Assembly (NCBI GenBank): GCA_039588915.1
Contig: JBDGYV010000002.1
Location: 33,021 to 97,020 of the forward strand
DNA length: 64,000 nucleotides
Reading direction: 5' to 3'
DNA from: CAMYLR01 sp039588915
GTDB lineage: Bacteria > Gemmatimonadota > Gemmatimonadetes > JACCXV01 > JAHWKZ01
Shown here: positions 1-8,116 of the stretch, in pieces
Layout: every line of letters starts with the position of its first letter
How positions within the stretch are numbered: the first letter of the stretch is position 1
Position numbers and translations under genes: made by a program
The notes under the pieces: generated by a model
Told to the model about the DNA's origin: nothing
Databases searched by the model: none
The model's input: the letters and a program-made list of their open reading frames with translations, nothing else

Positions 1-199
1 CGCCCAAGCGCTCGCTGCAGGCGTGTTCGGCGTCCCAACGTTTCTGTGGCAAGGCGAGATCTTCTGGGGCCACGATCGCATGAGCCATCTAGCCGACCGG
101 CTAGAGGGAAGGCTCGACTCACCCGAACCCCGTGCCCAAGCGTGGGTCGCCAGGCCACGCGAAGCGGAACGGTCGAGCTCCCCGTGGCCGAAGTCTTAA
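1..199 (+). CDS. DsbA/HCCA-isomerase-family protein, C-terminal fragment
   Basis: The window opens inside a gene read in frame 2, ending at TAA 197-199. The visible peptide contains GVFGVPTFLWQGEIFWGHDR, the cis-proline segment and following strand typical of DsbA-like thioredoxin folds of the 2-hydroxychromene-2-carboxylate isomerase type (usual form GVFGVPTFVVDGELFWGQDR). The rest, including any CxxC or catalytic serine, lies before base 1, so a redox enzyme cannot be told from an isomerase or glutathione transferase. The tail after the fold is about 35 residues long and basic. The last 16 bases overlap the proposed start of lpxB. Confidence 0.7.
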   Translation, partial: AQALAAGVFGVPTFLWQGEIFWGHDRMSHLADRLEGRLDSPEPRAQAWVARPREAERSSSPWPKS

Positions 200-1326
200 T
201 CGTCGCCGGTGAGCCTTCGGGCGACGCTATCGGAGCCGAGTTGGTCAACGCGGCGCGTAGCGTAGCACCAACGGTCCATTTCTTCGGCGCCGTTGGTCCG
301 GCGCTCGAAAGCGCGGGCGCCGAGCGTGTCGTCGCGACGCGCGAGCTCACCGCTCTGGGGCTCGTCGAAGTCGTGCCCCGGCTGCCGGCGATACGCCGGG
401 CTATGCGACGGCTAGAGCGAGCCGCCGCTGATCGCCAGACGATTGGAGCGATCCTGATCGACTCGCCCGATTTCAATCTGCGGTTGGCCCGTAAGCTCGG
501 TCGACGATCGATCCCCGTCGTTCAGTACGTCAGCCCGACCGTTTGGGGCTGGCGCCCTGGGCGCATTGCCACGATTGAGAAGAGCGTGCGTCGCGTGTTG
601 CTCACATTGCCGTTTGAAGCCGAGTTCTATCGTGATTCCCGCGTCGATGCTGTTTACGTCGGCCACCCGGTGTTGGACCGCATCCCGACCGACCTCGGCA
701 GTCGCGAATCGGTTGCCACTCGGCTCGGTCTGACCGCATCGCGTCGCTGGGTGGCGCTGCTACCCGGAAGCCGAGCTGGCGAGTTGGCCCGGATGGGACC
801 GCTGCTGGCGGAAACAGCCACCCGTCTCCGGCAGCGGATTCCTGACATCGAGCTCATGACGATGGTTGCGCCAGGGCTGGACCCGTCGGCGGTCACCAGC
901 GCCCTGGCCGGCGTTGCTGGGCTCAAGCTCGTAGAAACGGACCGCCACATCACGCTAGGTCACTGCGATGCGGCGATTGCGACGTCAGGAACCGTGTCGC
1001 TCGAGCTCGCGCTGCTCGGCGTACCACACGTCGTCGCCTACCGTCTGTCCAACATTACGTTTGCAATTGCCAAGCGAATGGCTCGAGTACGCTGGATCGC
1101 GCTTCCGAACCTGATCGCCGATCGAGCGATCGTTCCCGAACTGATTCAACGCGACGCGCAACCGCGCCAGTTGGTGGAACCGGTGATCGAGTGGCTGGAA
1201 AACGGCGATGCACGGGCGGCGATCAGGCGGGAGCTACAACGTGTGTCTCAGGCCCTTGGCCCGCCTGGCGTCGCCGAACGCGCGGTCAGAGCCGCCCTAT
1301 CCGCTTTTGGCACCCACGTCGGCTGA
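184..1326 (+). CDS. lpxB: Lipid-A-disaccharide synthase
   Basis: LpxB joins UDP-2,3-diacylglucosamine to lipid X to make the lipid A disaccharide at the inner face of the inner membrane. Visible family motifs are VAGEPSGD near the N-terminus, SPTVWGWRPGR, LPGSRAGEL and SGTVSLELAL. The frame is open from base 46, but the first 46 residues of that longer version are coded by the upstream gene in another frame and match nothing in LpxB. GTG at 184 puts GEPSGD at residue 9 and gives 380 residues, close to the 382 of the E. coli enzyme. No strong Shine-Dalgarno site is seen; the 16-base overlap with the preceding gene suggests translational coupling. It implies an LPS-bearing outer membrane. Confidence 0.93.
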   Translation: MAEVLIVAGEPSGDAIGAELVNAARSVAPTVHFFGAVGPALESAGAERVVATRELTALGLVEVVPRLPAIRRAMRRLERAAADRQTIGAILIDSPDFNLRLARKLGRRSIPVVQYVSPTVWGWRPGRIATIEKSVRRVLLTLPFEAEFYRDSRVDAVYVGHPVLDRIPTDLGSRESVATRLGLTASRRWVALLPGSRAGELARMGPLLAETATRLRQRIPDIELMTMVAPGLDPSAVTSALAGVAGLKLVETDRHITLGHCDAAIATSGTVSLELALLGVPHVVAYRLSNITFAIAKRMARVRWIALPNLIADRAIVPELIQRDAQPRQLVEPVIEWLENGDARAAIRRELQRVSQALGPPGVAERAVRAALSAFGTHVG

Positions 1327-1348
1327 CTACCGCCCCCGACAAAAACCT

Positions 1349-1377
1349 TTGACATGCATTGGAACGGCAGCGATTAT
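1349..1377 (+). promoter_or_regulatory. Sigma-70-type promoter upstream of doxX
   Basis: A perfect -35 box TTGACA at 1349-1354 is followed after exactly 17 bases by GATTAT at 1372-1377 (4 of 6 matches to TATAAT). It lies in the 100-base gap between lpxB and the doxX start, so it would drive doxX and the overlapping ThyX-family gene with a leader of roughly 40 bases. Confidence 0.6.
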
Positions 1378-1426
1378 TCGCCGACGGTACCCTCGACACT
1401 GATCCCCAATGCAGCGAGGCAACGAT

Positions 1427-1858
1427 ATGGCGGGCGCAAACTTGGTTTCTACGCTGAGCCGGCTCTTCTGCGGTGTCGTGTTCATCGTTCACGGCGCCCC
1501 GAAGGTCTTCAATCTCGAGGCCGCGTCGGGGTTCTTCGAAAGCGTCGGGATTCCGTCCTGGCTGGCGATCCCGGTCGCCGGGCTCGAGCTTTTCGGTGGG
1601 ATACTTCTAGTGGTGGGATTCCTCACCCGCTGGTTGTCTGGGCTTTTCATCATAGAGATGATGGTGGCGATCGCGACCGTACACCTTCCGAACGGGTGGA
1701 ACGTCTTCGAAAAAGGTTACGAGTACAGTCTCGCGCTGATCGTGATGCTGATCGGCGTCATCGTGCTCGGTTCGGGCCCATTCTCGATCGACGGCCAGTT
1801 CCGAAAGAGCCGCGGGGCCAACTCATCCGGACCTGAGGCAGCCAGCATGGAGACGTGA
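1427..1858 (+). CDS. DoxX-family membrane protein
   Basis: A 143-residue protein with four predicted membrane segments: SRLFCGVVFIVHGAPKVF near the N-terminus, AIPVAGLELFGGILLVVGFL, a segment around LFIIEMMVAIA, and ALIVMLIGVIVLGSG. The GLELFGGILLVVGFLTR core and the early HGAPKVF are typical of the DoxX/DoxD family, whose members are linked to thiosulfate oxidation or redox stress but are mostly uncharacterised. The start is ATG 1427, with GAGG at 1416-1419 seven bases upstream; an in-frame ATG at 1409 has no such site. Its TGA overlaps the GTG start of the following gene, so the two are probably co-translated. Confidence 0.85.
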   Translation: MAGANLVSTLSRLFCGVVFIVHGAPKVFNLEAASGFFESVGIPSWLAIPVAGLELFGGILLVVGFLTRWLSGLFIIEMMVAIATVHLPNGWNVFEKGYEYSLALIVMLIGVIVLGSGPFSIDGQFRKSRGANSSGPEAASMET

Positions 1859-3408
1859 ACCAGCCGACTCTCTTCCTCTCACCAGCGCCCGAGGTCCGCC
1901 TTACCAAAGCGTTCGAGGCGCCGTTCGCCAACTTTCTCGCGACGGCACGAACGTGCTACAGCTCCAAGGGGATCATCCCCGACGTCGAAATCAACGACCG
2001 GTGGATCGGGCTGGCGAAGAGTCTGTACCAGGCCGGCCATCACACGACACTGCAACACGCTCAGTTTCAGTTCTCGCTCGCCAACGTCAGTCGACACTTC
2101 ATCTGGAGTTTCCTCCACAGTCACCCATTTTACAACAGCGAGCAGGTGAGTCAGCGGTACGTGGAGGTGAAGCCGGGGAACGTCGCTGTGCCGCCGTTGA
2201 CAGGGGAGGCCCGATCCCGATATCGATCGGCGGTGGAACGGCAGATGAAAGAGTACCGCGAGCTGATCGAGTTGTTGACGCCGGTGACCGAGGATGCCTA
2301 CTACGAGCGGTTCCCAGGCCGAAGAGCACATCCTGAGAAGTACGCCAAGGAGATCCAGAAGCGAGCTCAAGAGATAGCACGATACGTGCTGCCGATCGCG
2401 ACGTTCGCCTACCTGTATCACACGGTCAGCGGGATCACGCTGTTGCGTTACGCTCGGATTTGCGAGCAAGTGGACACGACGTCGGAGACCAAGCTTGTCG
2501 TCCAAGCGATGGTTGACGCATTGCTGGAGCACGACCCGGCGTACCTGACGATCCTGGAGGAACCGCTTCCGTTGGATACCACTCCTGAGCACAGCTTTTT
2601 GAGCACCCGCAATGGTGACGGCGAGCGACAGCGAACGTTTCGAAGTGAGTTCGACCGAGAGTTGGACGGCAAGGTGGCACATTTGGTCGACTATGGTGCG
2701 CGCAACGAGGAGGTGTTGGCCGATGCCGTGCGTGAGGTTCTCGGCGAGCCCAAGGCCGCCCTCTCCGATGACGAAGCGATCAGCCTGGCGCTCGATCCGC
2801 AACTCAATCCGCTGCTCGGTGAGGCGCTCAATCTGACCACCCATGCCAAGCTCACACGAGCCCTATTCCACCCCCACTACACGTTTAGGAAACGGCTCTC
2901 ACACGCCGGTGACTCACAAGACCAACGCCACCGCATGACACCCGGTTCGCGACCGGCGCTCACCGCCCACGTCTCCGCGGACCCGGACTACATCGTTCCA
3001 CGGTTGGTGCTCGAAGACACGCGCGTTGAGGCGGCCTACCGAGAGAGCATGGAGCGAACGTGGGAGGACATTATCGCGGTGCGCGCCGCTGGAGCCCCGG
3101 CTGAGTTCGCCGAGTATCTGTTGCCAAACGCCGTCGCCATCCGGTTCACCGAGTCGGCGGACCTGCTCAACTTGTGGCACAAGCACACGATGCGTCTGTG
3201 CTACAATGCGCAGGAGGAGATTTGGCAGGCGTCGCTCGAAGAGGCCCAACAGGTGGCCCTAGTCAATCCGAGAATCGGGCGTCATCTCGCCCCACCCTGC
3301 ACGATTCGTTTTCGCGCTGGTCAGCGACCGATCTGCCCCGAGGGAACACGCTTCTGCGGCGAGCGTGTTTGGAGGCTCGACGTGGACGCTTTCGCCCGCC
3401 GGATCTGA
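1855..3408 (+). CDS. Tandem-domain ThyX-family protein
   Basis: This 517-residue protein carries two ThyX-like (FAD-dependent thymidylate synthase) halves. The first has GHHTTLQHAQFQFSLANVSR followed by NSEQVSQRY, resembling the ThyX HxxxxEH and NExSxRY regions, but the usual RHR is RHF. The second has HAKLTRALFHPHYTFRKRL and DSQDQRHRMTPGSRP, retaining RHR. The C-terminus has a cysteine group (PPCTIRF, RPICPEGTRFCGERVW) that could bind metal. Ordinary ThyX has about 220-250 residues and forms a tetramer; here two copies are fused and diverged. It starts at GTG 1855, overlapping the doxX stop. Whether it makes dTMP is uncertain; the family assignment is secure, the activity inferred. Confidence 0.75.
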   Translation: MNQPTLFLSPAPEVRLTKAFEAPFANFLATARTCYSSKGIIPDVEINDRWIGLAKSLYQAGHHTTLQHAQFQFSLANVSRHFIWSFLHSHPFYNSEQVSQRYVEVKPGNVAVPPLTGEARSRYRSAVERQMKEYRELIELLTPVTEDAYYERFPGRRAHPEKYAKEIQKRAQEIARYVLPIATFAYLYHTVSGITLLRYARICEQVDTTSETKLVVQAMVDALLEHDPAYLTILEEPLPLDTTPEHSFLSTRNGDGERQRTFRSEFDRELDGKVAHLVDYGARNEEVLADAVREVLGEPKAALSDDEAISLALDPQLNPLLGEALNLTTHAKLTRALFHPHYTFRKRLSHAGDSQDQRHRMTPGSRPALTAHVSADPDYIVPRLVLEDTRVEAAYRESMERTWEDIIAVRAAGAPAEFAEYLLPNAVAIRFTESADLLNLWHKHTMRLCYNAQEEIWQASLEEAQQVALVNPRIGRHLAPPCTIRFRAGQRPICPEGTRFCGERVWRLDVDAFARRI

Positions 3409-3476
3409 TTAGCGCCAGGAATACAGCGGTCCGAACCCTTCGTCGACGCCAGGTGTAAGCGGCCCGAGGAGGGTGC

Positions 3477-4115
3477 TTGAAACCGGACATCGATACATGG
3501 TGGGGACGACCTTTCAAGCTCGCCATACTGACTGCGGCGGCGATCCACGTCGTGGCGTTACTGACGCTTTCCATCCCCGTGTCAAGAGAGTACGTCGGGT
3601 CAATCGACGAGGGCGATTGGTTTCCAATCCCATCGATCGTGACCCAGCCTCGTCGGACCGAGCCGGAACCCACGGGTCAATTCGATGACGCATCGCCTCT
3701 GCGACCGGAAACCGAGATTCCCCAACCTGCGATGTCGCCTGAGGCCCCTGTGACCAGAACGATTCCACCAACGACGCTGAACGCGCTTACCGAACCGACC
3801 CAGCCGTTGATCATCAAACCAGCCGGGATCGGCCGCAGAACACCACCCGTCGACGCCAGGCGATTGGCGATCGCGCGAGCGGAGTCACTCGTCAACTCGC
3901 GGCTGGCGACATTGCCCGGAGCGGGTACGCCAGAACCGAAGCGACCCATCGCGCTGGCCGAGGACGGCGGGGTGGCGGTCGTCATCCCTTGGCCGGGATT
4001 CCTCCCCGCCGATCGATACGACGCCGTCTGGCGAGCCGACCGGTGCCGCAAAACCGACCGAGGCGATGACGACGACAAGCCAGGCGAAGCCGAAGCTCGC
4101 CGGGCACAGTGCTAG
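3477..4115 (+). CDS. Single-pass membrane protein with proline-rich periplasmic region (TonB-like architecture)
   Basis: I do not recognise a family. The 212-residue product has a short cytoplasmic N-terminus, one membrane segment at about residues 14-31 (LAILTAAAIHVVALLTLSIP), a long Pro/Thr/Glu-rich stretch to about residue 125, then a small C-terminal region with GVAVVIPWPGFLP. The layout resembles TonB or TolA-type anchors, but no TonB C-terminal YP motif is visible. The start is TTG 3477, chosen because GAGGAGGG at 3466-3473 lies four bases upstream and no ATG or GTG precedes the membrane segment. The very charged tail ends in cysteine. It stands alone between the ThyX-like gene and convergent gdhA. 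Confidence 0.6.
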   Translation: MKPDIDTWWGRPFKLAILTAAAIHVVALLTLSIPVSREYVGSIDEGDWFPIPSIVTQPRRTEPEPTGQFDDASPLRPETEIPQPAMSPEAPVTRTIPPTTLNALTEPTQPLIIKPAGIGRRTPPVDARRLAIARAESLVNSRLATLPGAGTPEPKRPIALAEDGGVAVVIPWPGFLPADRYDAVWRADRCRKTDRGDDDDKPGEAEARRAQC

Positions 4116-4140
4116 CTAGGACTTCCGAGAAAGCAGGCGG

Positions 4141-5454
4141 CTAGACGTAGCCTCTGAGGCGGGTCGCTTCCATGACCCGCGAGATCCCGATCATGTAGGA
4201 AGCATTGCGATATGTTACCCGCTCGGCTTGGTTGGTGGTGAACACGTCCCGCCAGGCTATGGTTATGAATCGTTTGAGCTCCTCGTTCACTTTGTCGAGC
4301 GACCAGTGGAACCTCTGGATGTTCTGAACCCACTCGAAGTACGACACGATCACGCCGCCGGCGTTGACGAGAAGATCCGGCAGCACGATGATTCCGCGCC
4401 CGTTCAGAACATCGTCCCCACCGGGTGTCACTGGGTGGTTGGCTGCCTCGGCGACGACGCCAGCCTGGACGCATGCGGCGACTTCCGGCGTGATCACGCC
4501 ACCAATCGCCGCCGGCACGAGAATGTCACATTCGCACGTCAACAGCTGCTCCTGGGTCACCGGGTCGGTGTCCGGGAACCCGACCACGCTACCGGTGTCG
4601 TCAACGTGCTTCAGCAACCGCGGGATATCGAGTCCGTCGCCATTGAGGATCGCGCCGTCGACATCCGAAACCGCCACGATGGTAGCGCCCATCTTGTCTA
4701 GAATGCGAGCCGACCAGCTGCCGACATTGCCAAAACCCTGGATCGCGATTCGCGCGCCCTCGAGCGCGAAACCACAATCGCTCGCTGCCGCCTCGAGCAC
4801 ATAGGCGGCTCCCTGAGCGGTCGCCTGCTCGCGACCTGGCGAGCCCCCGAGCGGAATCGGCTTGCCGGTGACGATCCCGGGTGTGTAACCATAGCGCTGG
4901 CCGTACGCGTCCATCATCCACGCCATTATCTGCGCGTTGGTGTTCATGTCAGGCGCCGGTATGTCACGATTGATTCCGAGGATGTAGGAGATATGCGAGG
5001 TGTATCGGCGCGTCATGTCGCGCAGCTCGCGCTGGCTCATTCCCCGCGGGTCGACTTGAATGCCACCTTTCGCGCCTCCGAAAGGAACGTCCACGATGGC
5101 GGTCTTCCACGTCATCAGCGAGGCCAGTGCCCGGATTTCGCTAAGGTCTGCGTCCTGGTGATACCGGATCCCGCCCTTGTAGGGTCCGCGAGCACCGTTG
5201 TGTTGCACGCGATAGCCGATGAACACCTCGAGCTTCCCGTCGTCCATCCTCACCGGCACCTCGACCCGCATCTCCCGATATGGTGTCTTGAGCAGTAACC
5301 GGAAGTCCTCCGACACGCCGGCCGCGGTGGCCCCGATGTCGAAATAATGATTGACCGCGGCGAACGGGTTGGTTTCGAGCTCGGCCGCAGCCCGGTCGAT
5401 CGTCTCGGTGTCGCGCGTGGCCAGAGTCGGTTCAGCGGTCGGTGGGTTGGACAT
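4141..5454 (-). CDS. Glu/Leu/Phe/Val dehydrogenase (glutamate dehydrogenase type)
   Basis: A 437-residue NAD(P)-dependent amino-acid dehydrogenase, most likely interconverting glutamate and 2-oxoglutarate plus ammonia. The substrate domain has GPYKGGIRYH and PFGGAKGG, which hold the substrate-binding and catalytic lysines, then PAPDMNT with the catalytic Asp. The dinucleotide domain has GFGNVGSW and SDVDGAI. The usual EGAN-P loop reads EAANHPVTP. ATG 5454 gives MSNPPTAEP; an in-frame start 13 residues upstream would run into the presumed promoter. Downstream it converges with the TonB-like gene. Length and motifs match hexameric bacterial Gdh; cofactor preference cannot be read safely. Confidence 0.92.
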   Translation of the reverse strand: MSNPPTAEPTLATRDTETIDRAAAELETNPFAAVNHYFDIGATAAGVSEDFRLLLKTPYREMRVEVPVRMDDGKLEVFIGYRVQHNGARGPYKGGIRYHQDADLSEIRALASLMTWKTAIVDVPFGGAKGGIQVDPRGMSQRELRDMTRRYTSHISYILGINRDIPAPDMNTNAQIMAWMMDAYGQRYGYTPGIVTGKPIPLGGSPGREQATAQGAAYVLEAAASDCGFALEGARIAIQGFGNVGSWSARILDKMGATIVAVSDVDGAILNGDGLDIPRLLKHVDDTGSVVGFPDTDPVTQEQLLTCECDILVPAAIGGVITPEVAACVQAGVVAEAANHPVTPGGDDVLNGRGIIVLPDLLVNAGGVIVSYFEWVQNIQRFHWSLDKVNEELKRFITIAWRDVFTTNQAERVTYRNASYMIGISRVMEATRLRGYV

Positions 5455-5463
5455 GGCGAGCGC

Positions 5464-5471
5464 AGTATAAT
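5464..5471. promoter_or_regulatory. Overlapping divergent -10 elements between gdh and the YyaL-type gene
   Basis: The octamer AGTATAAT gives a perfect TATAAT on the + strand (5466-5471) and TATACT on the - strand (5464-5469). On the + strand it would give a leader of about 80 bases for the gene at 5557. On the - strand transcription would start only a few bases before the gdh ATG at 5454, leaving an almost leaderless mRNA. No good -35 box is seen in either direction (TGGCCG is the best on the - strand), so this is tentative. Confidence 0.35.
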
Positions 5472-5556
5472 CCCGGCCCCCTGGGTCGGCCATGGCCGTT
5501 CGGTGATCCGGGCGATTCGGTCAACGGCTTCTCCCTCTTAGGTTTACGGAGTCCTG

Positions 5557-7371
5557 ATGCCACTCGATGCACACGCTGTCGCCTCACCGGTTCAATGGCT
5601 CGAATGGGGGCCCGAAGCGTTCTCGCGCGCACAAAGCGAGGACAAACCGGTACTCCTCAGGATTTCGGCGGTTTGGTGTCACTGGTGTCACGTGATGGAC
5701 GATACGACCGATGCCGACCCCGAGGTCGCTCGGCGCGTAAACGAGTGGTTCGTGCCGGTGCGAGTCGACAACGATGAACGACCCGACGTCAACGATCGCT
5801 ACAACCTGGGTGGTTGGCCTACGACTGCGTTCTTGACCCCTGAGGGCGAGCTAATCACCGGTGGCACGTACTTTCCGGCTGCGCAGTTCAGCGACATTCT
5901 CGAGCGTGTCCATCGCGGCTGGGTCGACGACAGACAAGCCATGGACGCGGCGGTCGAGAACGTTCGGGAGCGACGTGCGGTGGCTCTCAAGGAACGCTCC
6001 CGCCCTGGCGCTTTCCACGCACAGTTTCTGACAACCGTTGTCGAATCGGTCCTCGACGCCTTCGACTGGCGCTACGGGGGGTTTGGGACCCAGCCGAAGT
6101 TCCCACAGCCGGAAGCCGTGCGACTCCTGCTCCACGCGCATCGGGGCAGCAGCGCCGATGCACCGTTGGAGTCGGCCACAAAGACGCTGATCGCGATGCG
6201 GGAAGCCGGCCTCTCGGCGGGTCGCGCATACGGGTTGTACGATCATGAGGCTGGTGGTTTCTTCCGGTACTCGACCACCCGTGATTGGAGCGAGCCGCAC
6301 TTCGAGAAGATGGCCGAGGACAACGCGCGGCTCGCGATGGCGTACCTCGACGCTTACCGGTTGACCGGCGAAGAGCGCTTTGGCGAGACCACGCGCGGGA
6401 TCTTCTCGTTTGTGCTCGAAACGCTGAGCCACAGTGAGGGCGGTGCGTTTGGAAGCCAAGATGCAGACGGAGAGGCTGAGTACTACGGACTCGAGCTAGA
6501 CGAACGCGCCAAGCGCCCGAACCCCACGATCGATCATCGGTTCTACGCCAACTGGAACGGGATGATCGTGGCTGCCGCGTTCGAGACCGCCGCGGTTTTC
6601 GATTGGCCTGAGCTCACCGCGTGGGGCGAGCGTACAGTCGAACGGTTGAATTTCAAGTTGTCCACGCCTGACGGCGCAATGCGGCATGTCCTTCGCCCTC
6701 CGTACGATGGCGATGATGCGATCGACGTCGCTGCCCCGCTCTTGTTGACCGATCAGGCGTGGTGGCTGGCCGCCCAATTGGCCGCTTATCAGACGACCGG
6801 CAAGCGCGACCACTTCAGGCGCGCGGAGACGCTGGCGAACGTGATCGAGCGGGGCTTTTTCGATCCTCAACGCGGCGCGTGCCGCGACCGATCGTTCGAC
6901 GGCGGTGGAGACGGAGTCATCGACCAGCCGCACTATCCGGTGGCCGACAATGCCTCAGTCGCGACCAGCTTGGCGGCGTTGACGGCGATGGGCGGCGACG
7001 AGCGATGGCACGAGCGGGCCGAGACGATCGTTCAGGCGCTCGCCGGAGACGCGGCAGGCCTCGGCTTTCTAGGCGCCGGCCTGGCGCTGGCAGCGATCCA
7101 CGTCATGGACACACCGGTTCAGATCCACCTGGTCGGTCCAGCCGATGACGAAACGCTGCGCGCGCTGTGGAGCGTCGCGTGGCAACAGTACATGCCCTCG
7201 CGAGTGACGGAGATTCTCGACCCGGACCGCGACCAGGGGAGGTTGGAGGCGCTTAGTTATCCGCGCGAAGGCGGGCCGCGAGCGTACGTCTGTGTGGGTG
7301 ATCGGTGCTTGGACCCGGTGACCGCGCCGGACGCATTGAAGCGTCAGCTGGAGGCTATCGGGTCACAGTAG
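5557..7371 (+). CDS. Thioredoxin-fold plus six-hairpin glycosidase-like protein (DUF255, YyaL/SPATA20 family)
   Basis: A 604-residue protein of the YyaL/SPATA20 family. The N-terminal thioredoxin-like part starts VQWLEWGPEAFSRAQSEDKP and has the CxxC motif in WCHWCHVMD near residue 45, followed by GGWPTTAFLTPEG. The remainder is an alpha/alpha toroid with GGFGTQPKFPQPE, HFEKMAEDNA and NWNGMIVAA, all family signatures. At 604 residues it is shorter than the usual ~680. Cellular role is unknown; no signal peptide, so cytoplasmic. ATG 5557 follows GGAG at 5548-5551. It stands alone between divergent gdh and a convergent gene. Confidence 0.88.
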   Translation: MPLDAHAVASPVQWLEWGPEAFSRAQSEDKPVLLRISAVWCHWCHVMDDTTDADPEVARRVNEWFVPVRVDNDERPDVNDRYNLGGWPTTAFLTPEGELITGGTYFPAAQFSDILERVHRGWVDDRQAMDAAVENVRERRAVALKERSRPGAFHAQFLTTVVESVLDAFDWRYGGFGTQPKFPQPEAVRLLLHAHRGSSADAPLESATKTLIAMREAGLSAGRAYGLYDHEAGGFFRYSTTRDWSEPHFEKMAEDNARLAMAYLDAYRLTGEERFGETTRGIFSFVLETLSHSEGGAFGSQDADGEAEYYGLELDERAKRPNPTIDHRFYANWNGMIVAAAFETAAVFDWPELTAWGERTVERLNFKLSTPDGAMRHVLRPPYDGDDAIDVAAPLLLTDQAWWLAAQLAAYQTTGKRDHFRRAETLANVIERGFFDPQRGACRDRSFDGGGDGVIDQPHYPVADNASVATSLAALTAMGGDERWHERAETIVQALAGDAAGLGFLGAGLALAAIHVMDTPVQIHLVGPADDETLRALWSVAWQQYMPSRVTEILDPDRDQGRLEALSYPREGGPRAYVCVGDRCLDPVTAPDALKRQLEAIGSQ

Positions 7372-7378
7372 GTGGGTG

Positions 7379-8116
7379 TTAGGGATTCTGGCGTGCGGAA
7401 TCGAACGTCAGCGTGGCGGTCGGGGCGTCGTTCCCAACCCGGTCGGTGATCGTCGCTTCGAGGGTGTGCACGCCGGCCGGCACTGGGACACCGGGCGGCG
7501 GGAGCGGCAAAATCGTCTCGCGTGCTCCAGCCGGCACCCAGGACGCCAGGTGGAAGGTCCCGCCTTCGGAGGTGATCAGCGTAAAGCGGAGCGCGGCCAG
7601 GTCCAGCCCGAACCCCGCGCGGTCAGCGTAGTGAGCTTTGACCCCCCCCTCAGTGCGCTCCAACATCAACGTCGGCGGCTCGAAGGTCTCCTGCGCTGAA
7701 CTTGAACCGGCGCCGAGCCGGGCCACGATGACCTCAGCTGAACCGGTCATCCCGTGCGCAGCAGTGCCGTTCAGACCAAACGACAAACGACCCACACCAG
7801 GAGCGGTCCAGACGATCGGCTCGAGTGGCCAAGCGAACCGGGCCCCGCCTTGGAATCGGGCGACCACCTCGCCCGCCGTCGCTTCCCGTATCGGAAGCGA
7901 CGCAGCTCGAGGCCGATCGATGTGAACTCGATTCTCGACCCAAACCACCAATCGCTCACCGGTCGCGAGTGAGATCTCCGGTTCCGGCCCATCGGCTCGG
8001 ATGCGCAAGGTGTCGGTCGGAATGCTACGAGGGATCGACTGCGAGCGCGCAGGGATGGGACGGATGCCAGCGAGGATCGCCAACCCCAACAGTGGCAGAA
8101 AGTGACGCCCAGTCAC
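7379..8116 (-). CDS. Exported protein of unknown function with C-terminal Ig-like strand pattern
   Basis: No family recognised. The 245-residue product starts with a signal peptide (VTGRHFLPLLGLAILAGI, probable cleavage near ARSQS). The rest is beta-rich; the last third (VHTLEATITDRVGNDAPTATLTF) reads like an Ig-like or FlgD-type domain, as found in proteins that hold surface structures. GTG 8116 overlaps the ureohydrolase TGA (8115-8113) in a GTGA junction, and gives a clean signal peptide; upstream in-frame codons lie wholly inside the ureohydrolase gene. It is the last gene of the leftward set that runs from the sigma factor. Confidence 0.65.
   Translation of the reverse strand: MTGRHFLPLLGLAILAGIRPIPARSQSIPRSIPTDTLRIRADGPEPEISLATGERLVVWVENRVHIDRPRAASLPIREATAGEVVARFQGGARFAWPLEPIVWTAPGVGRLSFGLNGTAAHGMTGSAEVIVARLGAGSSSAQETFEPPTLMLERTEGGVKAHYADRAGFGLDLAALRFTLITSEGGTFHLASWVPAGARETILPLPPPGVPVPAGVHTLEATITDRVGNDAPTATLTFDSARQNP

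Noticed and set aside
46..183. Longer LpxB starting at ATG 46
   Set aside because: The extra 46 residues are coded by the upstream DsbA/HCCA-type gene in another frame and have no LpxB similarity; GTG 184 gives the family length.
1879..2844. 321-residue open frame opposite the ThyX-family gene
   Set aside because: Antisense shadow of a G+C-rich gene; Arg/Leu/Val-rich with no recognisable domain.
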